In this document: positions 14,840 to 22,029 of the stretch, in pieces | Position numbering within the stretch: position 1 is the first letter of the stretch | Layout: the number at the start of each line of letters is the position of its first letter | DNA from: a virus | Direction: 5' to 3' (one strand) | DNA length: 29,175 nucleotides | IMG/VR virus record: IMGVR_UViG_3300037189_011142 | Coordinates: 1 to 29,175 of that record | Notes under the pieces: model-generated | What the model was told of the DNA's origin: nothing | Databases searched by the model: none | What the model saw: the letters and a program-made list of their open reading frames with translations, nothing else | Program-made: the position numbers and the translations under genes

Positions 14840-14936
14840 ATCCCGATTGTCACCGGATGCAACTCCCCCGCAATATCCACACTAAGAAAATGGGGCGTTC
14901 ATACAAAATCGACCCTGGGAAACGTTTTTCCCAGGG
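14840..14936 (-). other. Short intergenic gap before the protease gene
   Basis: About 97 bases separate the MuF stop from the protease start, the largest gap in the head region. It contains the hairpin at 14911-14938. Downstream of that, TTGTAT and TAGTGT with 16-base spacing could be a weak sigma-70-like promoter, but each box matches only about half of the consensus. The stretch is less G+C-rich than its surroundings. No Shine-Dalgarno is well placed for the ATG at 14839. Confidence 0.3.
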
Positions 14937-14938
14937 TC
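14911..14938 (-). terminator. Strong 12-bp hairpin after the MuF gene
   Basis: A perfect 12-bp inverted repeat (gaccctgggaaa / tttcccagggtc) with a 4-nt loop overlaps the foot of the MuF stop codon. On the minus strand it is followed only by GATTTTGTATG, so the U-tract is short. It resembles an intrinsic terminator or a processing site between the portal-MuF part and the protease-capsid part of the late unit. Confidence 0.6.
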
Positions 14939-15698
14939 ATGGAACCCGAATCTTACGGGCTGCGGTCTCGGCCTTCGTCTGCAAATAGCACCGGCAATTC
15001 GGGTGCGCCGGCGGCCCGCCATTCTTCACCACTTCTGCCGATGCACGCACACCGCCCGGGGCAACGAGGTTATCAAGGACCAGCCCCCACAAGTCCGCCA
15101 CCTTCCCATGTAGGGGCCGACAGACGGGGCAGACTCGCCCGTCCTTCTCAGTGATCCACCGCGTCACGAGGTTGTAACCTGCAGGCTCGATCACGATTGC
15201 CGTCGCGTTGGTGCCCTCGGTCTGTGCCAACGTCGTAGTCGTGGCTGCGGTCACTGCGTCACGATCCGGGCCGAGTGCAGACACAAGCACACCCTCGACG
15301 TCCGCCGCCGTCCCTGTGCGGATCAGATCGCCCGATGCCGTCACAACCTCTTTCGCCGACTGCATAGACGATCTGGCAGACTCTGCCGCGATTGCCTGCG
15401 CCCTGATCAACGCCTGCCGGTATGCCAGCGTTCTGGTCGCGTCGCTCGGCTGTTGACCAGCGGGCAACAGTTCCTCCACGTGCTGATTGAGGGTGGCAAG
15501 GATGATCGCCAACAGGATCAACGCCAGTTCCCGCCTGCGCTCCTCCTCCCAGCGGTTCCAGTCGGCTTCGCTCACGTTGCGGATGTCCGGGGGATTGCCC
15601 AGCATCTCCCGCAGTTCCCGCCGCTGCTTGGATGTGAGGCGAGACAGCCGCTTCGAGAAATCAGACTCCACACCCATCCGGTTTGCCAATTCGCTCAC
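14937..15698 (-). CDS. MuF-like minor head protein (SPP1 gp7 family)
   Basis: A 253-aa protein starting at GTG in a GTGA overlap with the portal-ART gene. A helical N-terminus (ELALILLAIILATLNQHVEE) leads to the diagnostic C-terminal motif: DGRVCPVCRPLHGKV followed by GPPAHPNCRCYL, the C-x-x-C...H-x-N-C-R-C zinc-type signature of MuF proteins. Family members join a few copies to the portal and help DNA ejection. In other phages a toxin or ADP-ribosyltransferase is often fused to MuF itself; here the toxin-like domain is on the portal instead. Confidence 0.85.
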   Translation of the reverse strand: MSELANRMGVESDFSKRLSRLTSKQRRELREMLGNPPDIRNVSEADWNRWEEERRRELALILLAIILATLNQHVEELLPAGQQPSDATRTLAYRQALIRAQAIAAESARSSMQSAKEVVTASGDLIRTGTAADVEGVLVSALGPDRDAVTAATTTTLAQTEGTNATAIVIEPAGYNLVTRWITEKDGRVCPVCRPLHGKVADLWGLVLDNLVAPGGVRASAEVVKNGGPPAHPNCRCYLQTKAETAARKIRVP

Positions 15699-18184
15699 TT
15701 AGGAATCTCCGTGATTTCCGCCAAGATCCCGCCGCTCGGAGTCTGAACCGCCTTGTTCACCCTAAACTTTGTCCCACGAGGATAGAGCACCTCCGCCTCT
15801 GTGCGTCCCTGCATGGACACACCCGTGATATCGACTCCGCTCTTTCCGTTGACGACAAGAATCACGTTGCCCTTGTAGGTGTCCTTATTCTTGAACGCCT
15901 CCGCCTCGCCAGACCGTGCCTTTGCTCTCGTCGAAACGTAGGCATCGTCAGTGAATGTTCCACCAGTTTGCAACATTGAAGCAATCCGTCGGCCTGATTC
16001 CGTGTTGGTATCAATCTGGAAGGATCGCAGAGTCCGCCCGGGCTTCTTTTCCGCTCGCTCCAGATAACCGTCGATGCTTTTGGCAATCGTCTGGGTATCC
16101 TTACTGGCCTTCCCCGATCGTAGTTCACTGTTGACCTGCTGGAATTTGTCAGTCGTATAATCCTTCACGGCATTGATCTGCGTCGGACTGGGCTTCTGTT
16201 TGGGTGTCTTTTTTTTTACAGCCGCTGCGATAGAACCACCACCACCACCGCCGCCGCACGTGTTGCCAGACGTGAAACCACCCGCGCCTGTGCCGCAATT
16301 CTCGTGCAGTTCGCTTTGATGCAAGGTCTCCAAGATCGCCCGCGCTTCGGGCATGGTTGCGACACTCTCCAACGCCGCCACGACAGCAGCGTCTAGGCTC
16401 GACTCCCGCACATTCCCGACAATCCCAGCTGCCCAGTCGACGCCACTGGTCCCACCCCAGCCCAACCACGCGACGTGCCCGGCATCCCGCCATGGCTCGC
16501 CCTCGAACTCGGGGGCCACGTCCGCGTTCTTCCTGTGCCTCGCAAACGCCGCCATCCGCCCGACGGTCTCGCGTGACAGGTTTTCCCCGCTAGCCAGTTG
16601 ATTGGCTCGCGTCCATCCGACCTGCGTCATTCCGGCGACCGCGTCCCCGTGCTGATCCCGCCACTTCAGCACCCGGCGGGCATTGTTTCGGGCTGCTTCG
16701 GGAGGGCTGTAGCTGTCCTCCGCCTCCCTGACCGGCATGATCGACGGGGCAGGCGATTGGCTTGGTCCTTCCTCCGCTCGGTTGCGCTCTTCCTCCTCGT
16801 AGTCCAGCCCCATCTGACGGGCTGCCGTTCTCTTGCTGACGACGCCCATGCCCAATTGGATCTGGGACACGTCCGCCAATTCCCGGGCGTTCCTGCTGGC
16901 CACAGAGGGCTTCTGCACCGCGATGTCCACGATGGCCTCAATCTCTGGCCATGGTCGGGCAGTCAACAAGCCCCGGTCGTGTTCAAATCGCAGCACCTTC
17001 CAGAGTAGGCCGGTGAACTCGCGGACATAGAACGATTGGTCGGCTTCCCTCGCTTTGACGAATGGGGATTCGGCCACCAACGTGCTGGCGTAGTTGGCGT
17101 TACTCGCATCGCCGCTGACCATGTACTCGGGCATCGCCCATCGCGTCCCGACGATCCGCAGCACGTACTGCGAGACTTCGAGGAAGCCGCTGTTTCGTTC
17201 GGCCCCCATCGGCCCCGGCTTGTAGACCAGCCCCGGCGATGGCTTCAAGATCGTGCCCGGGCGATACCTCTGGACGTTCTGCGTCTTCTGTCCACCTCCG
17301 ACCACCTGCCGCCCGTACTGCGCGACGGCATCCGACGCCCCGAGGGTCTGAATGCTGGCCTGTGACGTCCCAGGGGGAGCCTCTAGAATCCACGCAATCG
17401 CCGCCTGAAGCGCCGCCCCTTCGGCCATGTTCCGCCGCAACTTCGCCTCTCGGCTGATCTCCTCGACCACCAAGAACGTGTCAGAGACGCCCCGCTTGGC
17501 GTTCCGGGAGACATTCCGCTTGATGTGGCACATCCTGCGGGAAGGGATGTAATCCCAGTCCAGCCCGCCGTCATCCCGCGACAGATGATACCCGAAGGCT
17601 TCGGCTGGACGGTTCGCCGGGCTCCTCACACCGTAGGACCACGAGGTAACACCCTCGAAGTCACTCAGCCAGTCCTCTAGCTGCCGCACGTTACCCGGCT
17701 CGCGGATCTGGTCCGGCTCGACCATGCACAGCGTTGGCCTGCCATTAGTCCCGAGTTCCAGGTAGCCGAACGCCTCGCCATCCTCGCGGCTGCGGTGATG
17801 CAACTCGCGGTCGAGACTGCCGACCATGTCCACGTCGTCAAGAAACTGATCGATCACCCGCTGGCACAACTCTACGAGGGCCGCATCCTGCCCCTGTGCA
17901 GTGAACTCGAACCCCGGGCCGAACGTGTATTCCGCCAGCCTATCGAGGGCCGCCGTAGCGACAGGTGTCAACAGCGACAGGTTACGGGCCGCCCCGCGAA
18001 TGTAGGCTAGATCGACCTCGCTGTCATAATACGGTTTGAACCGCCCATCGCTGCGATCGGTGACGCTCGTGAACGGATTGACGGCCGTCGGGTAGCCGAA
18101 CGTCGGATCGTCATAGAGGTAACCCCTACGGTCGATCGTCTCGGGGACAAACGCCTCCATCAGTGCCTGAATCGCCTCGCTCAT
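15695..18184 (-). CDS. Portal protein with C-terminal ADP-ribosyltransferase domain
   Basis: An 829-aa protein. ATG 18184 follows GAGGCGAG at good spacing; the frame is open upstream but is out of character there. Residues 1-470 look like an SPP1/HK97-type portal, with a long helical wing and a VLRIVGTRWAMPEYMVSG region. Residues ~490-590 hold a small domain, from RNNARRVLKWRD to GHVAWLGWGG, that I recall as an add-on in phage head proteins. A Gly-rich linker (~643) and KKK (657-659) lead to a C-terminal domain with R720, S751-T752 (AYVSTR) and E796-x-E798 (RTEAEVLYPRGTKF), the R-S-E signature of ADP-ribosyltransferases. The C-terminal third has lower G+C than the rest. It would be the DNA gateway and perhaps an injected or virion toxin. 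The portal call is firm and the ART call is strong by motif. Confidence 0.8.
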   Translation of the reverse strand: MSEAIQALMEAFVPETIDRRGYLYDDPTFGYPTAVNPFTSVTDRSDGRFKPYYDSEVDLAYIRGAARNLSLLTPVATAALDRLAEYTFGPGFEFTAQGQDAALVELCQRVIDQFLDDVDMVGSLDRELHHRSREDGEAFGYLELGTNGRPTLCMVEPDQIREPGNVRQLEDWLSDFEGVTSWSYGVRSPANRPAEAFGYHLSRDDGGLDWDYIPSRRMCHIKRNVSRNAKRGVSDTFLVVEEISREAKLRRNMAEGAALQAAIAWILEAPPGTSQASIQTLGASDAVAQYGRQVVGGGQKTQNVQRYRPGTILKPSPGLVYKPGPMGAERNSGFLEVSQYVLRIVGTRWAMPEYMVSGDASNANYASTLVAESPFVKAREADQSFYVREFTGLLWKVLRFEHDRGLLTARPWPEIEAIVDIAVQKPSVASRNARELADVSQIQLGMGVVSKRTAARQMGLDYEEEERNRAEEGPSQSPAPSIMPVREAEDSYSPPEAARNNARRVLKWRDQHGDAVAGMTQVGWTRANQLASGENLSRETVGRMAAFARHRKNADVAPEFEGEPWRDAGHVAWLGWGGTSGVDWAAGIVGNVRESSLDAAVVAALESVATMPEARAILETLHQSELHENCGTGAGGFTSGNTCGGGGGGGSIAAAVKKKTPKQKPSPTQINAVKDYTTDKFQQVNSELRSGKASKDTQTIAKSIDGYLERAEKKPGRTLRSFQIDTNTESGRRIASMLQTGGTFTDDAYVSTRAKARSGEAEAFKNKDTYKGNVILVVNGKSGVDITGVSMQGRTEAEVLYPRGTKFRVNKAVQTPSGGILAEITEIPK
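16208..16217 (-). promoter_or_regulatory. Slippery A9-G run at the portal/ART hinge
   Basis: On the minus strand the codons read GTA AAA AAA AAG, giving A9 followed by G. The heptamer A AAA AAG (16214-16208) is in the correct phase for −1 frameshifting and is the sequence used in E. coli dnaX. A −1 shift, or insertion of one A by RNA polymerase, leads to D-T-Q-T-E... and a TGA at 16149-16151, giving a 678-aa portal without the ART domain. Loss of one A instead ends at TGA 16165-16167. Confidence 0.55.
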
Positions 18185-18323
18185 TGTCTCGCCTCGTTCG
18201 CTTAGTCTTCCGCCCACACCGCAGACACTCGCGGTATTCCACCCTGCCCAACGATGACCGCACCCGCATCGGATGCCCGCAGACACACCACACGATCAGA
18301 CTACGATACCGGCCCAGAGTCAT
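18126..18323 (-). CDS. Small zinc-ribbon protein between terminase and portal
   Basis: A 65-aa protein whose ATG overlaps the terminase stop (ATGA). Cys13-x-Cys15 and Cys33-x-x-Cys36 (WCVCGHP and ECLRCGRKTKR) form a four-Cys zinc ribbon, and a basic tail follows. The stop lies 58 bases inside the portal gene, which is unusual in this operon, so the C-terminal ~20 residues may be unimportant. Without it the terminase-portal gap would be 136 bases, the longest in the unit, which argues for a real gene. Small zinc proteins such as Mu Com regulate translation of mom; a relation is only a guess. Confidence 0.55.
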   Translation of the reverse strand: MTLGRYRSLIVWCVCGHPMRVRSSLGRVEYRECLRCGRKTKRTRRDNERGDSGTDGGVCPRDDRP

Positions 18324-19699
18324 GGAGTGTATGCCAGTTCCTCCGAGTCGTATTCCGTTGCCGCGATCCCGTTAAGCGTCCGCACCGCCATTTCGAGCGC
18401 GTCCGGCCCGTCGTCATGGTCACCTCGCGGGAACTCCCCGAGTTGATCGAGCAGCAGCCGGGAGCCCGGGGCATCGCTGAACCGGAACATGTCCGCCGCC
18501 AGCAGAGGGCCGAGGGACGATAGTCGTAGGATCTTGTTGCCCGTATTGATCACCGTTTGCAGTGGCAGCATGATTCCGTGAGACATGGCCGCAGACTGGA
18601 ACGACTCGCCGAGTACCCGCTGGAAGCCGTTGCCCTCCAAGACCATCAGGTTGGCCTTGTGCCGGGCGTACATCCCCACGGCATCCGCTGCGATCTCGGT
18701 CTCGCTCCTCCGCCTGATGTCCGCGTCGACCCACAGCCGCCCCGAGGCACGCCCCACGAAGACGATCGCCGAGTAGTCGCCCTTGCGGTCATCGGCACCC
18801 AGCGATGGATCAACCGCGACCACCCCGAATTCGAACGCATCGGGCCACCGTGCCGCCGTCACGCGATCCCCCAGGTACTGACCCCATTTGCTCTCCCCCC
18901 ACTTGCCGGGCCGCTGCTGGAACAAGGCCCGCCACCAGTATTCCGACCGCTCCCGCCGCATCTGCTCCAGCCGCTGCACAGGATACCGCTCCGGCCAGAG
19001 GGCTTCTCCCGGCTGCCGACCCAGCACGTCGCCCGGCTCGGCCAGCGCCGGCAAAGTCAACCTGCGGATCTGTCCCCCGCCCTTCAGCAGCCGCCCGAAG
19101 ATGTCGTCCTCATGCCATCTGGTCATGATCCCGATGACCACGCCCCCCGGCTCTAGCCGCGTCGATGCCGTCGACTGCCACCAATCCCAATGGTTTTCTC
19201 TGGTCGTGGCAGACAACGCTTCCTCCGCGTTCTTCACTGGGTCATCGATGATCAGCAGATGTGCCCCTCGCCCAGTCATCGGACCGCCCACACCTGCCGT
19301 GCTCATGCCCCCGCCCGCTGTCGTGCTCCAATCATCCGCCGCCGAGTTGTCGCCCGACAGTCCCCGACCGAACACTGGACACGCCGCCTCGACGAACACC
19401 TGCCGGGCTTTGCGTCCCCACGAACGGGCAAAGGTCGCCTCATATGCCGCCAGCATTACCCGCCGATCGGGCCACACCCCGAGATACCACGCCGGGAGGA
19501 ACTTGCTGACCAACTCGCTCTTGCCATGCCGGGGCGGAGCCTCGATCAACAGGATAGGCTCACTCCTGCCGGTGATCGTGTCGCAGATGGCTTCCGAGAT
19601 AGCCGCGACATGCCGAGGCAACAGAAACCGCCCGTCAGTTGCTGCCCGGGCAAACAGTGCCGGTGTCAGACACTGCCTCGCCCTGTGCCCATCGGACAT
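18320..19699 (-). CDS. terL: Terminase large subunit
   Basis: A 459-aa DNA-packaging motor. ATPase domain: Walker A APPRHGKS (54-61), Walker B LLIIDDP (148-154) and the coupling motif TRWHEDD (193-199). RNase H-like nuclease domain: D297 in AVDPSL, E355 in LEGNGF and the C-terminal HDDGPDAL (D429/D430/D433). Length and motif order are those of typical large terminases. The ATG at 19699 is supported by AGGAG at 19707-19711 and lies 65 bases inside the upstream gene. The protein cuts concatemeric phage DNA and pumps it into the prohead through the portal encoded just downstream. Confidence 0.92.
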   Translation of the reverse strand: MSDGHRARQCLTPALFARAATDGRFLLPRHVAAISEAICDTITGRSEPILLIEAPPRHGKSELVSKFLPAWYLGVWPDRRVMLAAYEATFARSWGRKARQVFVEAACPVFGRGLSGDNSAADDWSTTAGGGMSTAGVGGPMTGRGAHLLIIDDPVKNAEEALSATTRENHWDWWQSTASTRLEPGGVVIGIMTRWHEDDIFGRLLKGGGQIRRLTLPALAEPGDVLGRQPGEALWPERYPVQRLEQMRRERSEYWWRALFQQRPGKWGESKWGQYLGDRVTAARWPDAFEFGVVAVDPSLGADDRKGDYSAIVFVGRASGRLWVDADIRRRSETEIAADAVGMYARHKANLMVLEGNGFQRVLGESFQSAAMSHGIMLPLQTVINTGNKILRLSSLGPLLAADMFRFSDAPGSRLLLDQLGEFPRGDHDDGPDALEMAVRTLNGIAATEYDSEELAYTP

Positions 19700-20060
19700 A
19701 TCCCGGCTCCTGAAGCATCGCCGCCACCGTGTCCGCCGTCCCGTTGACGTTCACCTGTACCGCTGCGGGTATCGCTGGCTCGTTCTGGCCGTGCATCGCC
19801 ACGACCACCTTCGCCGCGTTCACACGTGCTCGGACTTCCTCATTCCGATCCAACGCCACCCGCAGAAGGGCAGCCGGTAGGACGGTCATCGCCTCATCTG
19901 GAATCACCCAGCCCTTCCGCACAGCCGACGCGATCAACCGCAGATCCTTCCCAGGTGTCCGAGGGTCGATCTGTGCCACAGTGGGAACAAGCGGGGGAAC
20001 CGGCTTCGCACCGCCCCCCAATCCCCCCTTTAACGGTTTGTCATCGGCTGGCCTGATCAT
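19635..20060 (-). CDS. Putative terminase small subunit
   Basis: A 141-aa protein directly before the large terminase, overlapping it by 65 bases, and coupled to the Mom gene by ATGA. After a Gly/Pro-rich N-terminus (GGLGGGAKPVPPLV) it has helical segments (DLRLIASAVRKGWVIPDEAM, then VRARVNAAKVVVAMHGQ), consistent with the DNA-binding and oligomerisation parts of a small terminase, though no classic HTH is evident. The assignment rests on position, size and helix content; an unrelated small protein is possible. Confidence 0.5.
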   Translation of the reverse strand: MIRPADDKPLKGGLGGGAKPVPPLVPTVAQIDPRTPGKDLRLIASAVRKGWVIPDEAMTVLPAALLRVALDRNEEVRARVNAAKVVVAMHGQNEPAIPAAVQVNVNGTADTVAAMLQEPGYVRWAQGEAVSDTGTVCPGSN

Positions 20061-20881
20061 CCTTCGCCCCCGCGTGTATGGAGCGAACGGGTCGGAGTTG
20101 CACCGCCCCCTCCCGACTGGTTGCCGGGTGTGCCGCTGTCTGCACTTCGTTCGCGAGCCTTCCCCTTGTACATCCCTGCCCCTAAGCGATCAATCTCGCT
20201 GAATGGCAACACCGGAACTGTCAACCGCTTACGGGCGTCCTGATCGATGAAATAGACATAGCGCAGCTGGAAACCACTCTTCGGCTTCCATCCCGCCTCC
20301 TTGTACTTCTTCATCGACGATGCCCCCGTCTCGCAAATGTGACCGCCCTTAGTGGTGGTGGTGCGCGAGATGACCGCCTTCGCCTGCTGCTGCTGCTTGC
20401 TTTTGCCGTCGGTCAAGCTGGTCCGGCTAAACACCTTGCCCTGTGGGGCTTCCCAGATCTGGTTGTTCTCCTTGATTCCCGTCAGCACAAACCCACTCGC
20501 CCGGTAAATCGTCCCGTCCCCGCATTGCGTCCCATCGGCAAACGACACAACCCACTTGATGTGCGGGTAGGTTTTTCGAATCCACCGCATCGCAAACCCA
20601 ATGCACCGGCTTTCCCCGTTGCGCGGCAACCAGTCCGCGAATGCCATCCGGTTTAATTCAATGAACTCGTTCCACAGCGTCCCCCTGACCAGCGGCTGAA
20701 TCTTGCGTTTATCCAGAGACGGCCCGAACTGCATAGCGCCGCCACACTTCCCATCGAGGAACACCCCGAGGTGAAGCTGAGAATTGTTGACCACCTTCCC
20801 GCTGTAATGCAATGCCTTCACGATCCGGTTTGCATCGCTCGCCGAGATTGGCCGCACTTCGAGACGCTTCGCCTCACCCAC
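20057..20881 (-). CDS. mom: Mom-family DNA adenine modification enzyme
   Basis: A 274-aa protein with a GTG start. It carries the recognisable Mom core: ALHYSGKVVNNSQLHLGVFL, GPSLDKRKIQPLVRGT, WNEFIELNRMAF, HIKWVVSFADGTQCGDGTIY and RASGFVLTGIKENN, followed by FQLRYVYFID and RLTVPVLPF...GAGMYKGKARE. Mu Mom has a GNAT-like fold and converts adenine in phage DNA to a bulky N6 derivative (methylcarbamoyl adenine), which blocks many restriction enzymes. The C-terminal ~35 residues are low-complexity Gly/Ser. It sits between a ParB-like gene and the terminase, so modification and packaging genes are co-transcribed. I recognise the family clearly; activity is inferred. Confidence 0.85.
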   Translation of the reverse strand: MGEAKRLEVRPISASDANRIVKALHYSGKVVNNSQLHLGVFLDGKCGGAMQFGPSLDKRKIQPLVRGTLWNEFIELNRMAFADWLPRNGESRCIGFAMRWIRKTYPHIKWVVSFADGTQCGDGTIYRASGFVLTGIKENNQIWEAPQGKVFSRTSLTDGKSKQQQQAKAVISRTTTTKGGHICETGASSMKKYKEAGWKPKSGFQLRYVYFIDQDARKRLTVPVLPFSEIDRLGAGMYKGKARERSADSGTPGNQSGGGGATPTRSLHTRGGEG

Positions 20882-21491
20882 AGAAAGCCTCCGCGATCAG
20901 GGTCAGTGCGTTCCCGTTGCTGTTCTCGTTTGGCGAATCGCTGAAGTCCCCTTCCGTCTTCGCCTTTTCCATTGCCCGCTTTAGAATTTCCACTTGCGAA
21001 TCATGGAGGGTGAACGTCATTTGTTGAAATGGCTCACGGTCCCCGTCTGCCAAATCTGGGGCCATCGCCTCCGCCGCGTTGAACACCCCCGCATCTTCCG
21101 CCAACGCCGTCAGCATGTCGGCCAGTTCTTGGCTCCCCGTCTCCACATCCTCAAGCAGTGTCCGCAAAGCGTCCGCGTCCGATTCGGCCATCGCTCCCAG
21201 CGGGTCGAACGTGGCGAGGATCTTGTCCGCCTCTTCCTCGCTCACGTCCAGCACCAGAACCGGTATCTCGGCGTTGTGGAGCGTCTCTGTGCGTAGGTGC
21301 CCGTCAATGAGCATCAGGCCGCCCTCTGGCGTTTCTCGGGCCAGCACGGCCGAAGCAATGCCGACCTCTGCCAGAACGCCGCGTAGTGCGTTTGCCTGCG
21401 ACTCTGGATGCTTCCGCCAGTTCTTCGGGTTCGGCTGGAGTTGATCCGCTGGTACCCGCCGCAGTTCCTTGATCCGGTCTCTAATGTTCAC
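20874..21491 (-). CDS. ParB/Srx-like domain protein
   Basis: A 205-aa protein with a GTG start (GTGA overlap). The N-terminal ~110 residues have the ParB N-terminal layout: VPADQLQPNPKNWRKHPESQ, then the signature LMLIDGHLRTETLHNAEIPV and VLDVSEEEADKILATFDPL. The rest is acidic and helical. This is not a segregation ParB, since no HTH or dimer domain is visible; phages use such ParB-like proteins beside DNA methyltransferases and modification genes. Being next to Mom, it may direct or regulate DNA modification, but no nuclease or CTPase role can be shown here. Confidence 0.8.
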   Translation of the reverse strand: MNIRDRIKELRRVPADQLQPNPKNWRKHPESQANALRGVLAEVGIASAVLARETPEGGLMLIDGHLRTETLHNAEIPVLVLDVSEEEADKILATFDPLGAMAESDADALRTLLEDVETGSQELADMLTALAEDAGVFNAAEAMAPDLADGDREPFQQMTFTLHDSQVEILKRAMEKAKTEGDFSDSPNENSNGNALTLIAEAFCG

Positions 21492-21817
21492 GACGATCTC
21501 ACCTGCAATGTGGCCACAAACACCCGCGTATTACTCGCCGAGGTCGTCGCCGTGCACTTCAGCACGTAGTCTGTCCCAGCAGTCCCCCCGCTGATCCGCA
21601 CTTTCGCGCCCTCGTTGGCTGCCACTGTCGCCCCGGTGAACTCATCGGTGAATGCCAATGCCTGCACCGAAGGGGAACCGATCGTCAGCCCTGATGGAGT
21701 CGCGGTGACCGTCACCGATGACAACGTTTCGGCACTGGCCAACAGGTTGCCAAAGTCCAGCCCGAATAGGACCGACTCGTCCGGGTGTTTCCACAGCACT
21801 CGCTCTGCCGCAATCAT
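21488..21817 (-). CDS. Fibre-tail adaptor-like protein
   Basis: A 109-aa protein starting in ATGA overlap. It opens KHPDESVLFGLDFGNLL and continues with SSVTVTATPSGLTIGSPSV and VRISGGTAGTDYVLKCTATTSASNTR, an Ig-like beta-sandwich I recall from phage fibre-tail adaptor proteins. The gene lies directly after the fibre genes in the direction of transcription. It would join fibres to the tail tip. The match is by recollection of the family's sequence pattern. Confidence 0.6.
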   Translation of the reverse strand: MIAAERVLWKHPDESVLFGLDFGNLLASAETLSSVTVTATPSGLTIGSPSVQALAFTDEFTGATVAANEGAKVRISGGTAGTDYVLKCTATTSASNTRVFVATLQVRSS

Positions 21818-22029
21818 CGGTAAGCCCTCCCCACGTCTGGCCGCTGTCTGCCCCGTGCCACGTCGGGCCGGATGGATCGCATTGTCTCAGGCCGTAGCCT
21901 CGCACGCCAGACCGGTGTCGGAGTCTCGGCCACCGCTGCCCCGATCCCATACCCCAGCGTGAGTACAAGCCCCGGGCTGCCCCAGGTGCCGTATCCCATC
22001 GTGAGAACGCTCGACGGACTGCCGTTCAT
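21814..22029 (-). CDS. Small protein with duplicated MGYG/LGYG motif
   Basis: A 71-aa protein joined to its neighbours by ATGA overlaps on both sides. Its first half is a tandem repeat of about 13 residues (SPSSVLTMGYGTWG, then SPGLVLTLGYGIG); the second half is Arg/Pro rich. I have seen similar Leu-Thr-x-GYG repeats in small genes next to fibre genes in phages, but no function is known to me. A structural accessory role near the fibres is plausible. Confidence 0.55.
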   Translation of the reverse strand: MNGSPSSVLTMGYGTWGSPGLVLTLGYGIGAAVAETPTPVWRARLRPETMRSIRPDVARGRQRPDVGRAYR

